This document shows, in pieces, positions 42,301-47,348 of a stretch of DNA of 64,000 nucleotides. Made by a program: the position numbers and the translations under genes. This DNA is from Atriophallophorus winterbourni (Eukaryota; Platyhelminthes; Trematoda; Plagiorchiida; Microphallidae): positions 38,150-102,149 of the forward strand of contig JACCGJ010018177.1 in the NCBI GenBank assembly GCA_013407085.1, written 5' to 3'. A model generated the notes under the pieces. It was not told the origin of the DNA and did not search any database. It saw only the letters and a program-made list of their open reading frames with translations. How positions within the stretch are numbered: the first letter of the stretch is position 1; each line of letters starts with the position of its first letter.

Positions 42301-45300
42301 TATTAGTTTCATTTTCTTTCGAAATTACTAAGCATCTACAACGAATTGTTCCAGTAATTGTAAATATGATGTGAATTCAGTTCACACCAACCCTTTGTTT
42401 AAAACAAATCTTATTTTAGGCGAAATATATTACGCCGAACAAATATAACTGATGTATTATCATAATCATATTATCATAACATTTCACAGATTTTATCAAC
42501 CGAGATTTTCAAAATTTTGAGACAGCTGGTTGAACTTGGACACAGCGTAGCTTTACGACATATGTTTGATGTCAGCCACGGTAAAAAATTAAATCACCTT
42601 TGAACAGGTTGGTCGTACCAGCCTTATCCAACAGTGGCATACAAGCGCTCCTTGTTTACCATTCTTCCACTGTTTCAAGCGCATGCGGATCCTGGTCTTA
42701 CTGTCCCTACCTGATGAGTGCAAACAGCACGAAACCGGTCGTGGGGTGTGAATGACGGAAAAGCATGCAAATGAATGTTTTGTTTCATTGTTATGGGTTT
42801 AACCCCATTTAACATGTGTTTGGACACATGCTTTGAACAGGTTGGTCGTACCAGCCTTATCCAACAGTGGCATACAAGCGCTCCTTGTTTACCATTCTTC
42901 CCCTGTTTCAAGCGCATGCGGATCCTGATCTTACTGTCCCTACCTGATGAGTGCAAACAGCACGAAACCGGTCGTGGGGTGTGAATGACGGAAAAGCATG
43001 CAAATGAATATTTAAATCACCTACAGTTGTTGAAATAATACACCTAATAGGTGGTGAGCATATTGTAACAAATTAGTGAAAAGGTTATAACAATGTTAGC
43101 GACAACTCGAAGTCAACACAAACAGTCAATATACCGTTTCACCGGATTCATTGACGTGTTGGACATAATGATGACAGAAAATTAATCAGTATCAATATAT
43201 CATTTGCAATATAATGACAGGTTTGATTGAATTCTGTTTTTACTTTGAGCTTGCCCTTGAACGTTTGAAGAAATTAAAATTAGGTTTTGAAAATTGATGG
43301 ACATATTGTTGTTTCTTTTGTTGCATTTTGACATCCGAATGATGATTGTATAATTTCAAAAATGAGGGCTTTCGGAAACAGGAGTTTCTCTACTCTGATG
43401 TATTTCATTCGTAAACCTGTCAAACAATCAACAGCAAAGAACAATAATCTAAACTGATGAAAATTCATTAGCTCTTCCGAATATGTTGCATTCGGGAACG
43501 ATGCAACCATAAAATTTATTGAATATGGGAATCTCTGGTATTACCGGTACATCTCTATATCGGTGAATGCCTATAAAATAGAGCATTTAAGCACTTAAAA
43601 ACGCTTCATTCATTAAAGCAATGCTTCTTATAATCTTAAAAGCATAATGAAATGTTTTGCCAGAGAAAGAGCCCATAGAAAAATGGGTTATTCTGATGCA
43701 CAACAAGCATTGAAAAATTCACTAACTACATTCAGTTTAAGGAATTCAAATTGATAGCAATATCATCGCGATGAATAACATAAAGTTTATAAATGCTGTC
43801 AAACAATTGCTTGCCGAAGTTTCTAGATGTTGTTGTATTTGAGGATTGATGTAAGTGTGTTTACTGATTAAAAATCGAACAATTATAGAACACCTTCACG
43901 TGTGTTAAAACATGTTGATTCCTTTCCCTCACACATGAAGTTTCCAGCCAATTTCAAGTAATGAGCTTTAGAAGTCTTCAAATTTTACAAAAATTTCAAG
44001 TTACTATATTTTTGCCCAACACGTTTCGGTTTATTCTCGTTGGCTTGTTCAACCATGCTTCTAACAAGAGACGAGAAATTGCAATGAATGTGACTAATCT
44101 AATTAAGGTATTCATATGTGCATGCCATGACTCAAACCTATACAATCGGATTTCATTATAAATTTTATTTGTGGTACTGGATGTGCTCATTAGGGAACGT
44201 TGTCGAATTCCCATTGCACAGCGATTGCTCACGCGAAAACTGCTTCTTTTGTTTATTTACTGCTATTCATCAAGATACAAACAAGTTGGTGGAACAATCA
44301 CACTCTTGGTTCAGACACTGTTTCGTTCCATCAGTATTCTAATTGTCAGTCTTTACAAGCACATCGTTTCACCTGTTTCGGTTCAATTATCTCTGGCAAT
44401 CGTGATCGATATTTGCACCCTAGCGCGTCTCTCGTTTTGTCCTGTTCGAACTCGGTGGTGATTGTAAACTGGCCGTGAAATCAAAATGATCATACACCTG
44501 CAGCGTATCAAATGCTTTATCTTATTGCAACACAATTTAAACCGCCACAGTAAGAAAGGAACGATCGCCGAAAGTCTTCTCTTGATGCAATGTCCGTCGT
44601 TGGTTGTGTCTTGTCTATAGACTGAAGTATAGTCATACACCAAAATATCTATTTTACAAAGCGTTGAAACAAGAAGTCAGCCTTTAAATAAGCACACCTT
44701 CAGTAAAATCACATTTGTAACTTAGCTATGAAATCTCTCGAAATCGGCAGCAGGACATCGGAAGAACAGCTTTTGACTGCTTACCTCACAGATATTGTGT
44801 AAAGTGTCATTTACATGCTGAGACAGAAAGAGTTCCGGCTCTGTATTTAATCAAGTAAGTATAACACATCGCTTCGAAATTTGTGGGAGATGTTGCTACT
44901 CTTTAATTGATATGAGTGGTCAAACAAAAGGTTTTGACTATCGAATCTTCCCTTACTTGCATAATTGACAGGTTCATGTAAAATCAAATGTAAAGATCGT
45001 AATATGTTGCTAAAATTTGCATCTGTCAAGCTCACGATTTCGGGAAGCGCTGGTAAAATGCAGCTGCAAACACTAATGTAATTTGGTTGTGAGGAAGAAT
45101 CTATAATCAATATATTTTTTTGTTTCTCACGTTCATCAAATTTGCCCAAGCCTAAAACTTCCGGATTATTTTTCGTCCTATTGAGGTGAAAAATCATTTT
45201 AAGCAGCAAAAGTTGGGCTTTTACACTTATTTTAACCCGTACATATACTTCAATATCGGTTTCAAACTGTTTAGTTTCAGCAATCGAATAATGTCTGCTT

Positions 45301-47348
45301 ATTTTCCGGGAGTGAAAAGATTTTAACAGTTACATGTTCTATGATGATGTTGAATACACACAACGAACTAAAATGATGAAATACAAAAATATAAAATACA
45401 TTTGCATGCATCTCCTTCACACAAAACACACCACGACCGGTTTCGTGCTGTTTGCACTCATCAGGTAGGCACAGTTGGATCAGGATCCGCATGCGCTCGA
45501 AACAGTGGAAGAATGGTAGACAAGTTGCGCTTGTATGCCACTGTTGGGTAAGGTTGGTACGACCAACCTGTTCAATCACATGAGCCCCCACTCATGTACA
45601 TACATAATTCAGAACTCAGAACGTTTCATGGTAAAAAAGTTATAAGCTTAACAATAACCCTATGATGACGAGGTATATCGAGTAAAAATACAAAATCGTA
45701 CAAACTAAATAGGGACAGTCACATATAGCATGGTTCTTCATATGCTCAGCGAATTAAGAAGCAAGAACCGCAACAGATTTCGAGCGTGTGATTTCTTCAA
45801 GCAAAATCTTCCAAGTAAAACAACTTATCGAGAAAAACGTATGACGAATACTCAATCGAAAATGCGGAATGCTCAAATCCTTTGAATATTTTCGTGTTCG
45901 AGTAAGGCCACTGGGCTTTATCAGGTATTTATGGGGATGTTTTTAAGTATGCAAGAATTTAAATGTCAACAGGAGGTCATTGCACATCATTCGTTGGGTA
46001 AAATCGTGTAGATTAAGTTTTAACATTCTCTCTTTGAAAGGCAAGATTGTATAACAGTAGACCAATTTTGTCGCACGATTATAAATCCTGTTAAGTGGTT
46101 CGATATCCTTCCTCAGCCACGGTGCTCAATCTTGGATGGAATATTTCATAACAGGTCGTAAATACATTTTAATTAACCGGGGTAAAGTTTCGGGCGTAAT
46201 AATCTTGAATATTTTTTAGAAGACTCAAGATACGGCTGGCGTTTTTGTAAACTATCCGTCAATGATTTGCAGACCTAAGTTTAATCGACATCCAGCTACC
46301 TAGCACTTTTTCTAAGGTAATTCAGATGAGATCTTGCATGCCAAGCTGACAGATTTTCCAAGCCGCAGCATTCTACATTTAGCAGGTTAAATATCAACTC
46401 ATTTGTCTGAGACTAAAGAAATAAGGTGTAAGTTCCCGGTGTAATGCTATACAGTCATTAACAGACTTGACACATTTCCATATTTTAATATTATCGGCAA
46501 ACACTATTAAGTAACATCATACCATATCGTTCATATGCACCAAGAGGTCCAAGCACCAAGCTTTGAGGAACTCGACTTGTGATATATATTATTCTAGAGA
46601 GGGTGCTGCCATCGCAAACTTAGGTGTGTCTATCAGTAAGATAGACCCTTATCCAATTCATAAAGTGTTTCTCCGTCAATTAATAAATACGATCGCAAAT
46701 TACTAGCGTAATATGTTGCTGAAATCGTTAGGTTTGTTGCATCAAGTCTGTATATAGCTAGAGAGTTTTAGATTCGAACTCTAAAAATTTCTGGGTGTGA
46801 ATAATTATTAACGGGATTTTTTCTAGAATATTTGTCGATGAAATGCGGGAAATGTGTGCTGCATAGAAGGAATGTTCACTTTTGTAACCTTGCAAGTGGT
46901 AAGGCAATCGAAACGCTAAAATATCAGAGTTTACATTATTGTTATACTCAATTGCCATTGTTTGTGATTGTAGAAAATTTCTAAATAACCCAAGTATTCT
47001 GTTCTCATCGTCAAGCCTCACCTCAGATCCAAAGATGGTATGCGTCTTGCCCGTTCCAGTTTGTCCGTAGGCGAATATGCTACAGTTGTAGCCATCGATA
47101 ATCGCGTTCATTGCCGTTTTCCCAATTTTATCGAAAATCTGATGTGAGCTTGTTAACCATTGCCTACCTGCGTCTGTACAACATTATCATTCTGCCCTTC
47201 CTCAGTGTGAAAAACATGATCGAATGTGAATACCCGACGCCGTCTTCTGTTGTCCGCGACGAGTGGGAATTGATTCTCCAGTAAGTTGTTCAGAATTAGT
47301 TGATTTCCGCGAATCGATATACACGTATCTCCAGTAGAGTCTGGATTC
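2635..47348 (-). CDS. kinesin motor protein, kinesin-3-like; 14 exons, 5' end missing
   Basis: This encodes a microtubule motor ATPase with an N-terminal motor. Exons on the minus strand are 47168-47348, 47022-47138, 39106-39138, 36416-36462, 30209-30318, 24141-24210, 19540-19612, 17897-17964, 14336-14433, 9659-9856, 9470-9567, 9337-9429, 4275-4363 and 2635-3313. They total 1954 bp: one carry-over base plus 651 codons including the stop. Motor motifs run in canonical order: [10 protein letters not shown] (P-loop), [29 protein letters not shown] (switch I), FIDLAGSERA (switch II), [26 protein letters not shown], then a neck helix starting [14 protein letters not shown]. The KLTWLL signature and the neck resemble kinesin-3 (KIF16B/STARD9 type), but I see no FHA, PX or START domain. 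The tail is short and Ser/Lys-rich. The start codon and VRxRP strand were not found. The weakest exons are 36416-36462 and 4275-4363. Confidence 0.9.
3314..4274. other. kinesin intron, no recognised content
   Basis: AT-rich intron of 961 bp between the tentative post-neck exon and the terminal exon. I recognise no element in it. Confidence 0.5.
4275..4363 (-). CDS. kinesin exon (tentative), post-neck
   Basis: An 89-bp candidate with good sites (acceptor TTATCGATTCAG, donor GATAG|GTATGT). Read in phase 0 it gives 29 codons starting [15 protein letters not shown], and its phase 2 exit matches the terminal exon exactly. Another frame of the same stretch reads like a helix ([16 protein letters not shown]) but ends in TAG at the donor, so the assignment is not secure. 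Confidence 0.5.
4364..6099. other. kinesin intron, unassigned part
   Basis: AT-rich sequence with no open frame or repeat I recognise. The rest of this intron (to 9336) contains three members of the hammerhead repeat family, described separately. Confidence 0.5.
6100..6350 (+). repeat. hammerhead-family repeat, single decayed copy
   Basis: It begins with a small hairpin (GTTCGAACAACGAAC) and an AATCAC/GTGATT hairpin, then shares the blocks TTTACCATTTATCCACTG, GGCTCACTGAACCTAATCTT and CACCTGATGACGGC with the copies at 7.4 and 40.1 kb. The ribozyme core CTGATGA (6281-6287), a 3-bp stem II around AAACA, and GAAAC are visible. The base before the cleavage-site C is changed, so the core is probably inactive. 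Confidence 0.75.
7380..7690 (+). repeat. hammerhead-family repeat, single decayed copy
   Basis: It shares GTTCGTACAACGAACCAC, AATCACAAAGTGATTC, GGCTCACTGAATCTAATCTT and a core-like CTGATGAGAGC...GAAACCGGT with the copies at 6.1 and 40.1 kb. Stem II is broken. The AATCAC/GTGATT motif occurs twice (near 7420 and 7510). Confidence 0.7.
8082..8390 (-). mobile_element. decayed tandem hammerhead element (retrozyme-like), 222-bp period
   Basis: On the minus strand two hammerhead-like modules lie 222 bp apart. The first is at about 8344-8386 (CTAATGA, stem II GTGC/GCAC, GAGA) and the second at about 8122-8164 (ATGATGA, broken stem II). Core substitutions in both should abolish cleavage. The stretch between them aligns with the 42.6 kb unit: GGGTTTAAACCC hairpin, ACATGTG/CACATGT hairpin, then AACAGGTTA. 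Nearly identical decamers flank it (ATATCAACAT at 8072-8081, ATATCGACAT at 8391-8400), a likely target-site duplication with one mismatch. Confidence 0.75.
8401..9336. other. kinesin intron, unassigned part
   Basis: No identified element. The base composition is slightly less AT-rich than its surroundings. An 86-codon plus-strand frame at 8530-8790 has no motif I know and no good splice context, so I do not call it a gene. Confidence 0.4.
9337..9429 (-). CDS. kinesin exon (neck helix)
   Basis: Its 31 codons read [20 protein letters not shown] then [11 protein letters not shown]. They form the I-R-x-L-x-x-E-I-x-x-L-K neck helix typical of kinesin-3 motors. The acceptor is AACAATGTAG and the donor CCG|GTAAGT, phase 0 at both ends. 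Confidence 0.93.
9470..9567 (-). CDS. kinesin exon (alpha-6, end of motor)
   Basis: It encodes T(ACC)[19 protein letters not shown] then [13 protein letters not shown]. This is the last helix of the motor plus the start of the neck linker. The acceptor is GCATTTCAG and the donor TTG|GTATGT. The introns on either side are only 91 bp (9568-9658) and 40 bp (9430-9469). Confidence 0.94.
9659..9856 (-). CDS. kinesin exon (loop 12, [10 protein letters not shown])
   Basis: Its 65 codons include [14 protein letters not shown] and [14 protein letters not shown], the loop-12/alpha-5 microtubule-contact region. A Ser-rich insert, with [17 protein letters not shown] at its core, precedes it, where kinesin-3 proteins also have a variable loop. 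The acceptor is ATCATATAG and the donor GCAA|GTACGT. Confidence 0.95.
9857..13494. other. kinesin intron, mostly unassigned
   Basis: AT-rich intron with no coding exon that I can support. Two short pieces resemble the hammerhead repeat family: 11160-11200 (TGTGATGGAAATGTGTGCAA) and 11530-11577 (TGATTGAACAGTTCGGTC then GAAACAGTGGC). They are fragments without a ribozyme core. Confidence 0.5.
13495..13800 (-). mobile_element. RTE-like LINE, 3' fragment
   Basis: On the minus strand this encodes the C-terminal end of an RTE-type polyprotein: [18 protein letters not shown] and a cysteine/histidine tail, [18 protein letters not shown] short tail ending near GTTGACCTCC follows. The same tail ends the 14.6 kb copy, so the two 3' ends can be compared directly. 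It lies in a kinesin intron, on the gene's strand. Confidence 0.85.
14336..14433 (-). CDS. kinesin exon (SERA to alpha-4)
   Basis: It completes DLAGS and encodes [19 protein letters not shown] then [13 protein letters not shown]. This is the helix-4 microtubule-binding region, where most kinesins have INKSL and this one has INLSL. The acceptor is ATTCATCACAG and the donor CTGG|GTATGT. It is phase 2 in and phase 1 out. Confidence 0.92.
14578..16645 (-). mobile_element. RTE-like LINE, 5'-truncated, interrupted by a MITE
   Basis: On the minus strand the RT and C-terminal domains are readable in broken frames: [52 protein letters not shown] (the RT F-A-D-D-A site altered to FADNA), [14 protein letters not shown] and [19 protein letters not shown], then the HWRHCVK region and 3' tail. 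The endonuclease end is missing. A 220-bp element with TTAA duplications splits it at 16066-16285. Frameshifts and stops show it is dead. Confidence 0.9.
16066..16285. mobile_element. 220-bp piggyBac-like MITE nested in RTE copy
   Basis: Both sides carry TTAA (16062-16065 and 16286-16289). The ends are inverted repeats beginning CCCTTAAC. The uninterrupted RTE copy at 28.35 kb reads straight through the insertion point (ATCACGCTATTTAGGAATAC), so the insertion is clean. A second inverted pair, CACTTCCG (about 16101) and CGGAAGTG (about 16205), lies inside. TTAA duplication plus CCC...GGG ends is the piggyBac signature. It has no coding capacity and is visibly richer in GC than its surroundings. 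Confidence 0.85.
16650..16830 (+). repeat. hammerhead-family repeat, decayed copy
   Basis: It contains AATCACTTTGTGATTC, a diverged TCTTACTGCTTCCACTCGACG and AACGGTTGTGG, matching the repeat family in order but with the ribozyme core destroyed. It abuts the 5' break of the minus-strand RTE copy. Confidence 0.55.
17290..17600 (+). mobile_element. CR1/Jockey-like LINE, 3' fragment of ORF2
   Basis: The plus-strand frame reads [18 protein letters not shown] and [20 protein letters not shown], the pattern found at the C-terminus of CR1/Jockey-type ORF2 proteins. A second copy of the same sequence ([16 protein letters not shown]) is on the minus strand near 45.85 kb, which shows that it is a dispersed element. 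Confidence 0.65.
17897..17964 (-). CDS. kinesin exon (switch II, DLAG)
   Basis: Its 22 codons run from [13 protein letters not shown] to KLSFIDLAG. The last Ser codon of DLAGS is split AG|C across the next intron. The acceptor is TTACCTCAG and the donor GGAAG|GTAAGT. Confidence 0.93.
17965..19539. other. kinesin intron, unassigned
   Basis: AT-rich, no recognised element. A short piece at 19248-19285 (GAATCACAAAGTGATTCCTG, just beyond the DLAG exon's upstream intron) matches the AATCAC/GTGATT hairpin of the hammerhead repeat family. Confidence 0.45.
19540..19612 (-). CDS. kinesin exon (switch I, SSRSH)
   Basis: It encodes [20 protein letters not shown] followed by YCHQ. This holds the canonical switch I motif N-x-x-x-SSRSH that senses the ATP gamma-phosphate. 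The acceptor is TCGCTTTTCAG and the donor CAA|GTAAGT. It is phase 2 in, completing AG|A as Arg, and phase 0 out. Confidence 0.93.
19613..24140. other. kinesin intron, unassigned
   Basis: AT-rich 4.5-kb intron between the switch I exon and the beta-5/alpha-3 exon. I recognise no element. A minus-strand stretch near 21.18-21.24 kb has splice-like ends but the wrong phase for the gene. Confidence 0.5.
24141..24210 (-). CDS. kinesin exon (beta-5/alpha-3)
   Basis: It encodes [19 protein letters not shown] followed by IAN, matching the kinesin pattern leading to G..NR. The acceptor CTTTCAG joins G|GA to complete GPYVEG, and the donor AACAG|GTAAAT leaves AG to be completed as Arg by the next exon. 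It is phase 1 in and phase 2 out. Confidence 0.88.
24211..25984. other. kinesin intron, unassigned part
   Basis: AT-rich sequence upstream of the plus-strand RTE element. I see no gene or repeat I can name. Confidence 0.5.
25985..29935 (+). mobile_element. RTE-like LINE, near full length, inactive
   Basis: The most complete copy in the window, lying in a kinesin intron antisense to the gene. A GC-richer 5' leader (about 26010-26740) is followed by endonuclease remnants ([10 protein letters not shown] near 26750, [14 protein letters not shown] near 27500). RT begins near 28330 ([25 protein letters not shown]) with an active-site region [19 protein letters not shown] near 28950. The C-terminal part has [33 protein letters not shown] and a 3' tail near 29880-29935. 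Many frameshifts and stops interrupt it. RTE elements move by target-primed reverse transcription with an APE-type endonuclease. Confidence 0.9.
30209..30318 (-). CDS. kinesin exon (LEIYNE...REHP)
   Basis: It encodes 36 complete codons from [13 protein letters not shown] through [17 protein letters not shown], matching the kinesin beta-4/loop-8 region. It is phase 2 in (acceptor TCTTATAG) and phase 1 out (donor GAAG|GTGGGC). The exon begins about 270 bp beyond the 3' end of the plus-strand RTE element. Confidence 0.92.
30319..31439. other. kinesin intron, unassigned part
   Basis: AT-rich. There is a short (TA)n run near 30350. No element recognised. Confidence 0.5.
31440..32545 (+). mobile_element. 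RTE-like LINE, 3' fragment
   Basis: The plus-strand sequence parallels the 28.7-29.9 kb part of the longer copy: [15 protein letters not shown] near 31580, [15 protein letters not shown] near 31900, [17 protein letters not shown] near 32205 and the tail GGTCGACCTCGACCGAAG near 32510. It is 5'-truncated, badly frameshifted, and antisense to the kinesin gene. Confidence 0.85.
32546..34424. other. kinesin intron, unassigned part
   Basis: AT-rich sequence with no recognised element. Confidence 0.5.
34425..34480 (-). repeat. hammerhead-family repeat, short 3' fragment
   Basis: On the minus strand it reads AAACAGCCTGAAACCGGCAG followed by a TGTGTAAGGGAAGGGGATG arm. This corresponds to stem II/GAAAC of the ribozyme plus one arm of the long inverted repeat seen at 40.3 kb. 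Confidence 0.65.
34481..36415. other. kinesin intron, unassigned part
   Basis: No recognised element. A minus-strand stretch near 34762-34850 is an alternative candidate for the missing exon before LEIYNE (correct phases, weak splice sites). Confidence 0.4.
36416..36462 (-). CDS. kinesin exon (tentative), helix before LEIYNE
   Basis: A 47-bp exon candidate, phase 0 in and phase 2 out, reads [15 protein letters not shown] plus two bases. The acceptor CTATTTTCAG and donor CCGT|GTAAGT are both strong, and the phases are exactly those needed to join GLVPRICA to the LEIYNE exon. The residues themselves are not diagnostic. A rival with the same phases and weaker sites lies near 34762-34850. Confidence 0.5.
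36463..39105. other. kinesin intron, unassigned
   Basis: It contains a minus-strand open frame at 36750-37031 (contains [15 protein letters not shown]) that looks somewhat protein-like but has no recognised domain, and a short frame at 37948-38130. Neither fits the kinesin phase pattern convincingly. Confidence 0.4.
39106..39138 (-). CDS. kinesin 33-bp microexon (GLVPRIC)
   Basis: Eleven codons, [11 protein letters not shown], match the G-[IL]-[IV]-P-R-[IVL]-C element that follows the P-loop helix in kinesins. The acceptor has a strong pyrimidine tract (TTTTTTTACTACAG) and the donor is GCA|GTAAGT. It is phase 0 at both ends, which fits the preceding exon. Confidence 0.85.
39139..40084. other. 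kinesin intron, unassigned part
   Basis: AT-rich, no recognised element. Confidence 0.5.
40085..40335 (+). repeat. hammerhead-family repeat with a perfect 34-bp inverted repeat
   Basis: It starts with GTTCGTACAACGAACCACG and AATCACAAAGTGATTC, as in the 6.1 and 7.4 kb copies. Positions 40192-40225 and 40300-40333 are exact reverse complements over 34 bp, with 74 bp between them. The spacer holds a ruined hammerhead core (CTGACGA instead of CTGATGA, CAAA instead of GAAA). A transcript would fold into a long hairpin. Confidence 0.85.
40336..42588. other. kinesin intron, unassigned part
   Basis: AT-rich. A small GTAGTAGTAGTAGTAC run lies near 41888. No gene or repeat recognised; a 73-codon plus-strand frame at 41558-41779 has no motif. 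Confidence 0.45.
42589..42599. repeat. target-site duplication, left
   Basis: TTAAATCACCT, repeated exactly at 43012-43022 on the far side of the tandem hammerhead element. Confidence 0.85.
42705..42746 (+). ncRNA. type I hammerhead ribozyme, unit 1
   Basis: Stem I pairs CCCTAC (42705-42710) with GTGGGG (42741-42746), six pairs including one G-U. The core CTGATGA is at 42711-42717. Stem II is GTGC/GCAC (42718-42721 with 42727-42730) closed by AAACA, and GAAA is at 42731-42734. The stem III region is only CCGG before the UC cleavage site, so cutting falls between 42740 and 42741. All invariant core positions are present. ACCGGT is self-complementary, so two copies could pair through stem III. 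Confidence 0.9.
42812..42831 (+). ncRNA. conserved linker hairpin of the hammerhead element
   Basis: CATGTG (42813-42818) pairs with CACATG (42825-42830) around a six-base loop. The same hairpin occurs at 8256-8275 (ACATGTG/CACATGT, minus strand) and at 45578-45597, where it reads ACATGAG/CTCATGT. One base pair has changed on both sides there, preserving pairing. Confidence 0.7.
42938..42979 (+). ncRNA. type I hammerhead ribozyme, unit 2
   Basis: Identical to unit 1 through the whole motif. Core CTGATGA is at 42944-42950, stem II follows, GAAA is at 42964-42967, and the cleavage site is between 42973 and 42974. Confidence 0.9.
43012..43022. repeat. target-site duplication, right
   Basis: TTAAATCACCT, the partner of 42589-42599. 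Eleven identical bases at both edges of the insert mark a staggered-cut integration. Confidence 0.85.
43023..45399. other. kinesin intron, unassigned part
   Basis: No supported element. Minus-strand pieces at 44373-44468, 44785-44840 and 44957-45177 have splice-like borders and compatible phases but were rejected as kinesin exons (see rejected list). Confidence 0.45.
45400..45605 (-). repeat. hammerhead-family repeat, single unit with intact core
   Basis: On the minus strand it runs from ACATGAGTGGGGGCTCATGT through TGAACAGGTTGGTCGTACC and GCGCATGCGGATCC to the hammerhead and GCATGCAAATG, in the same order as the 42.6 kb unit. It is a single copy with no obvious flanking duplication. It lies in the large intron between the P-loop exon and the 33-bp exon, on the gene's strand, so it would be part of the pre-mRNA. 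Confidence 0.85.
45431..45469 (-). ncRNA. type I hammerhead ribozyme, single copy
   Basis: On the minus strand the core CTGATGA (45458-45464), stem II GTGC/GCAC with loop AAACA, GAAA and ACCGGTC are intact. Cleavage would fall between 45435 and 45434. Stem I is shorter than at 42.7 kb (four pairs, CTAC with GTGG) before a mismatch, so activity may be weaker. Confidence 0.75.
45680..46740 (-). mobile_element. CR1/Jockey-like LINE fragment (RT to C-terminus)
   Basis: On the minus strand, in shifting frames, I read [29 protein letters not shown] (a form of SGVPQGSVLGPLLF), [10 protein letters not shown] (the FADDIKLW site with D changed to N), [13 protein letters not shown] and [16 protein letters not shown]. 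These are the RT palm and the C-terminal part of a CR1/Jockey-clade ORF2, in the right order. It is heavily decayed and lies in the kinesin intron. Confidence 0.8.
47022..47138 (-). CDS. kinesin exon B (P-loop)
   Basis: It encodes 39 residues from [12 protein letters not shown] to THTIFGSE and contains the nucleotide-binding P-loop [12 protein letters not shown]. The acceptor is CACATCAG and the donor GAG|GTGAGG, phase 0 at both ends. The reading frame stays open for about 270 bp past the donor, but the exon at 39106-39138 supplies the expected GLVPR motif, so I end the exon here. Confidence 0.9.
47139..47167 (-). other. 29-bp micro-intron in kinesin gene
   Basis: It starts GTAGGC and ends CATCAG. 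Its length is not a multiple of three, and reading through it leads to a stop shortly after VQTQVGNG. Removing it joins VVQTQ to [14 protein letters not shown] in frame, which restores the motor alignment. Introns of this size near the 5' end of a gene are a known schistosome trait. Confidence 0.85.
47168..47348 (-). CDS. kinesin exon A (motor beta-1 to loop before P-loop)
   Basis: The exon encodes 60 residues beginning [14 protein letters not shown] and ending NDNVVQTQ, with the kinesin strand VFTFDHVF before the P-loop exon. The acceptor is TATCACAG and the donor CAG|GTAGGC. It enters in phase 2 and leaves in phase 0. The phase 2 entry means an upstream exon supplies two bases of the first codon, so this is not the first coding exon. 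Confidence 0.88.

Larger units (their letters stand above)
42600..43011 (+). mobile_element. tandem hammerhead element (retrozyme-like), 233-bp period
   Basis: The first unit starts at 42601 and the second at 42834. The shared 176 bp differ at only two positions, and a 57-bp linker occurs once, so the insert is about 1.8 units long. Each unit has a complete type I hammerhead, cutting after 42740 and after 42973. A transcript would release the 233-nt RNA 42741-42973. The insert is flanked by an 11-bp direct repeat, TTAAATCACCT (42589-42599 and 43012-43022). It encodes no protein, so any spread must use enzymes supplied by another element. The near-identity of the units and the intact ribozymes point to a recent insertion. 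Confidence 0.9.

Noticed and set aside
44373..45177. Three minus-strand pieces (44957-45177, 44785-44840, 44373-44468) that splice together in phase and could be read as kinesin exons with a degenerate switch I
   Set aside because: The residues do not match kinesin motifs well. The exons at 30.2, 24.1 and 19.5 kb carry LEIYNE, the alpha-3 segment and SSRSH with perfect phases, so the 44-45 kb chain must be chance.
45896..45915. Plus-strand VRVRPL-like string resembling a kinesin N-terminus
   Set aside because: Wrong strand for the gene, no adjacent motor sequence, and it lies within a minus-strand LINE C-terminal region ([14 protein letters not shown]).
46758..47021. Open extension of the P-loop exon past its donor
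   Set aside because: The frame stays open but lacks the expected G-x-I-P-R motif, which is found instead in the 33-bp exon. GAG|GTGAGG is a good donor.
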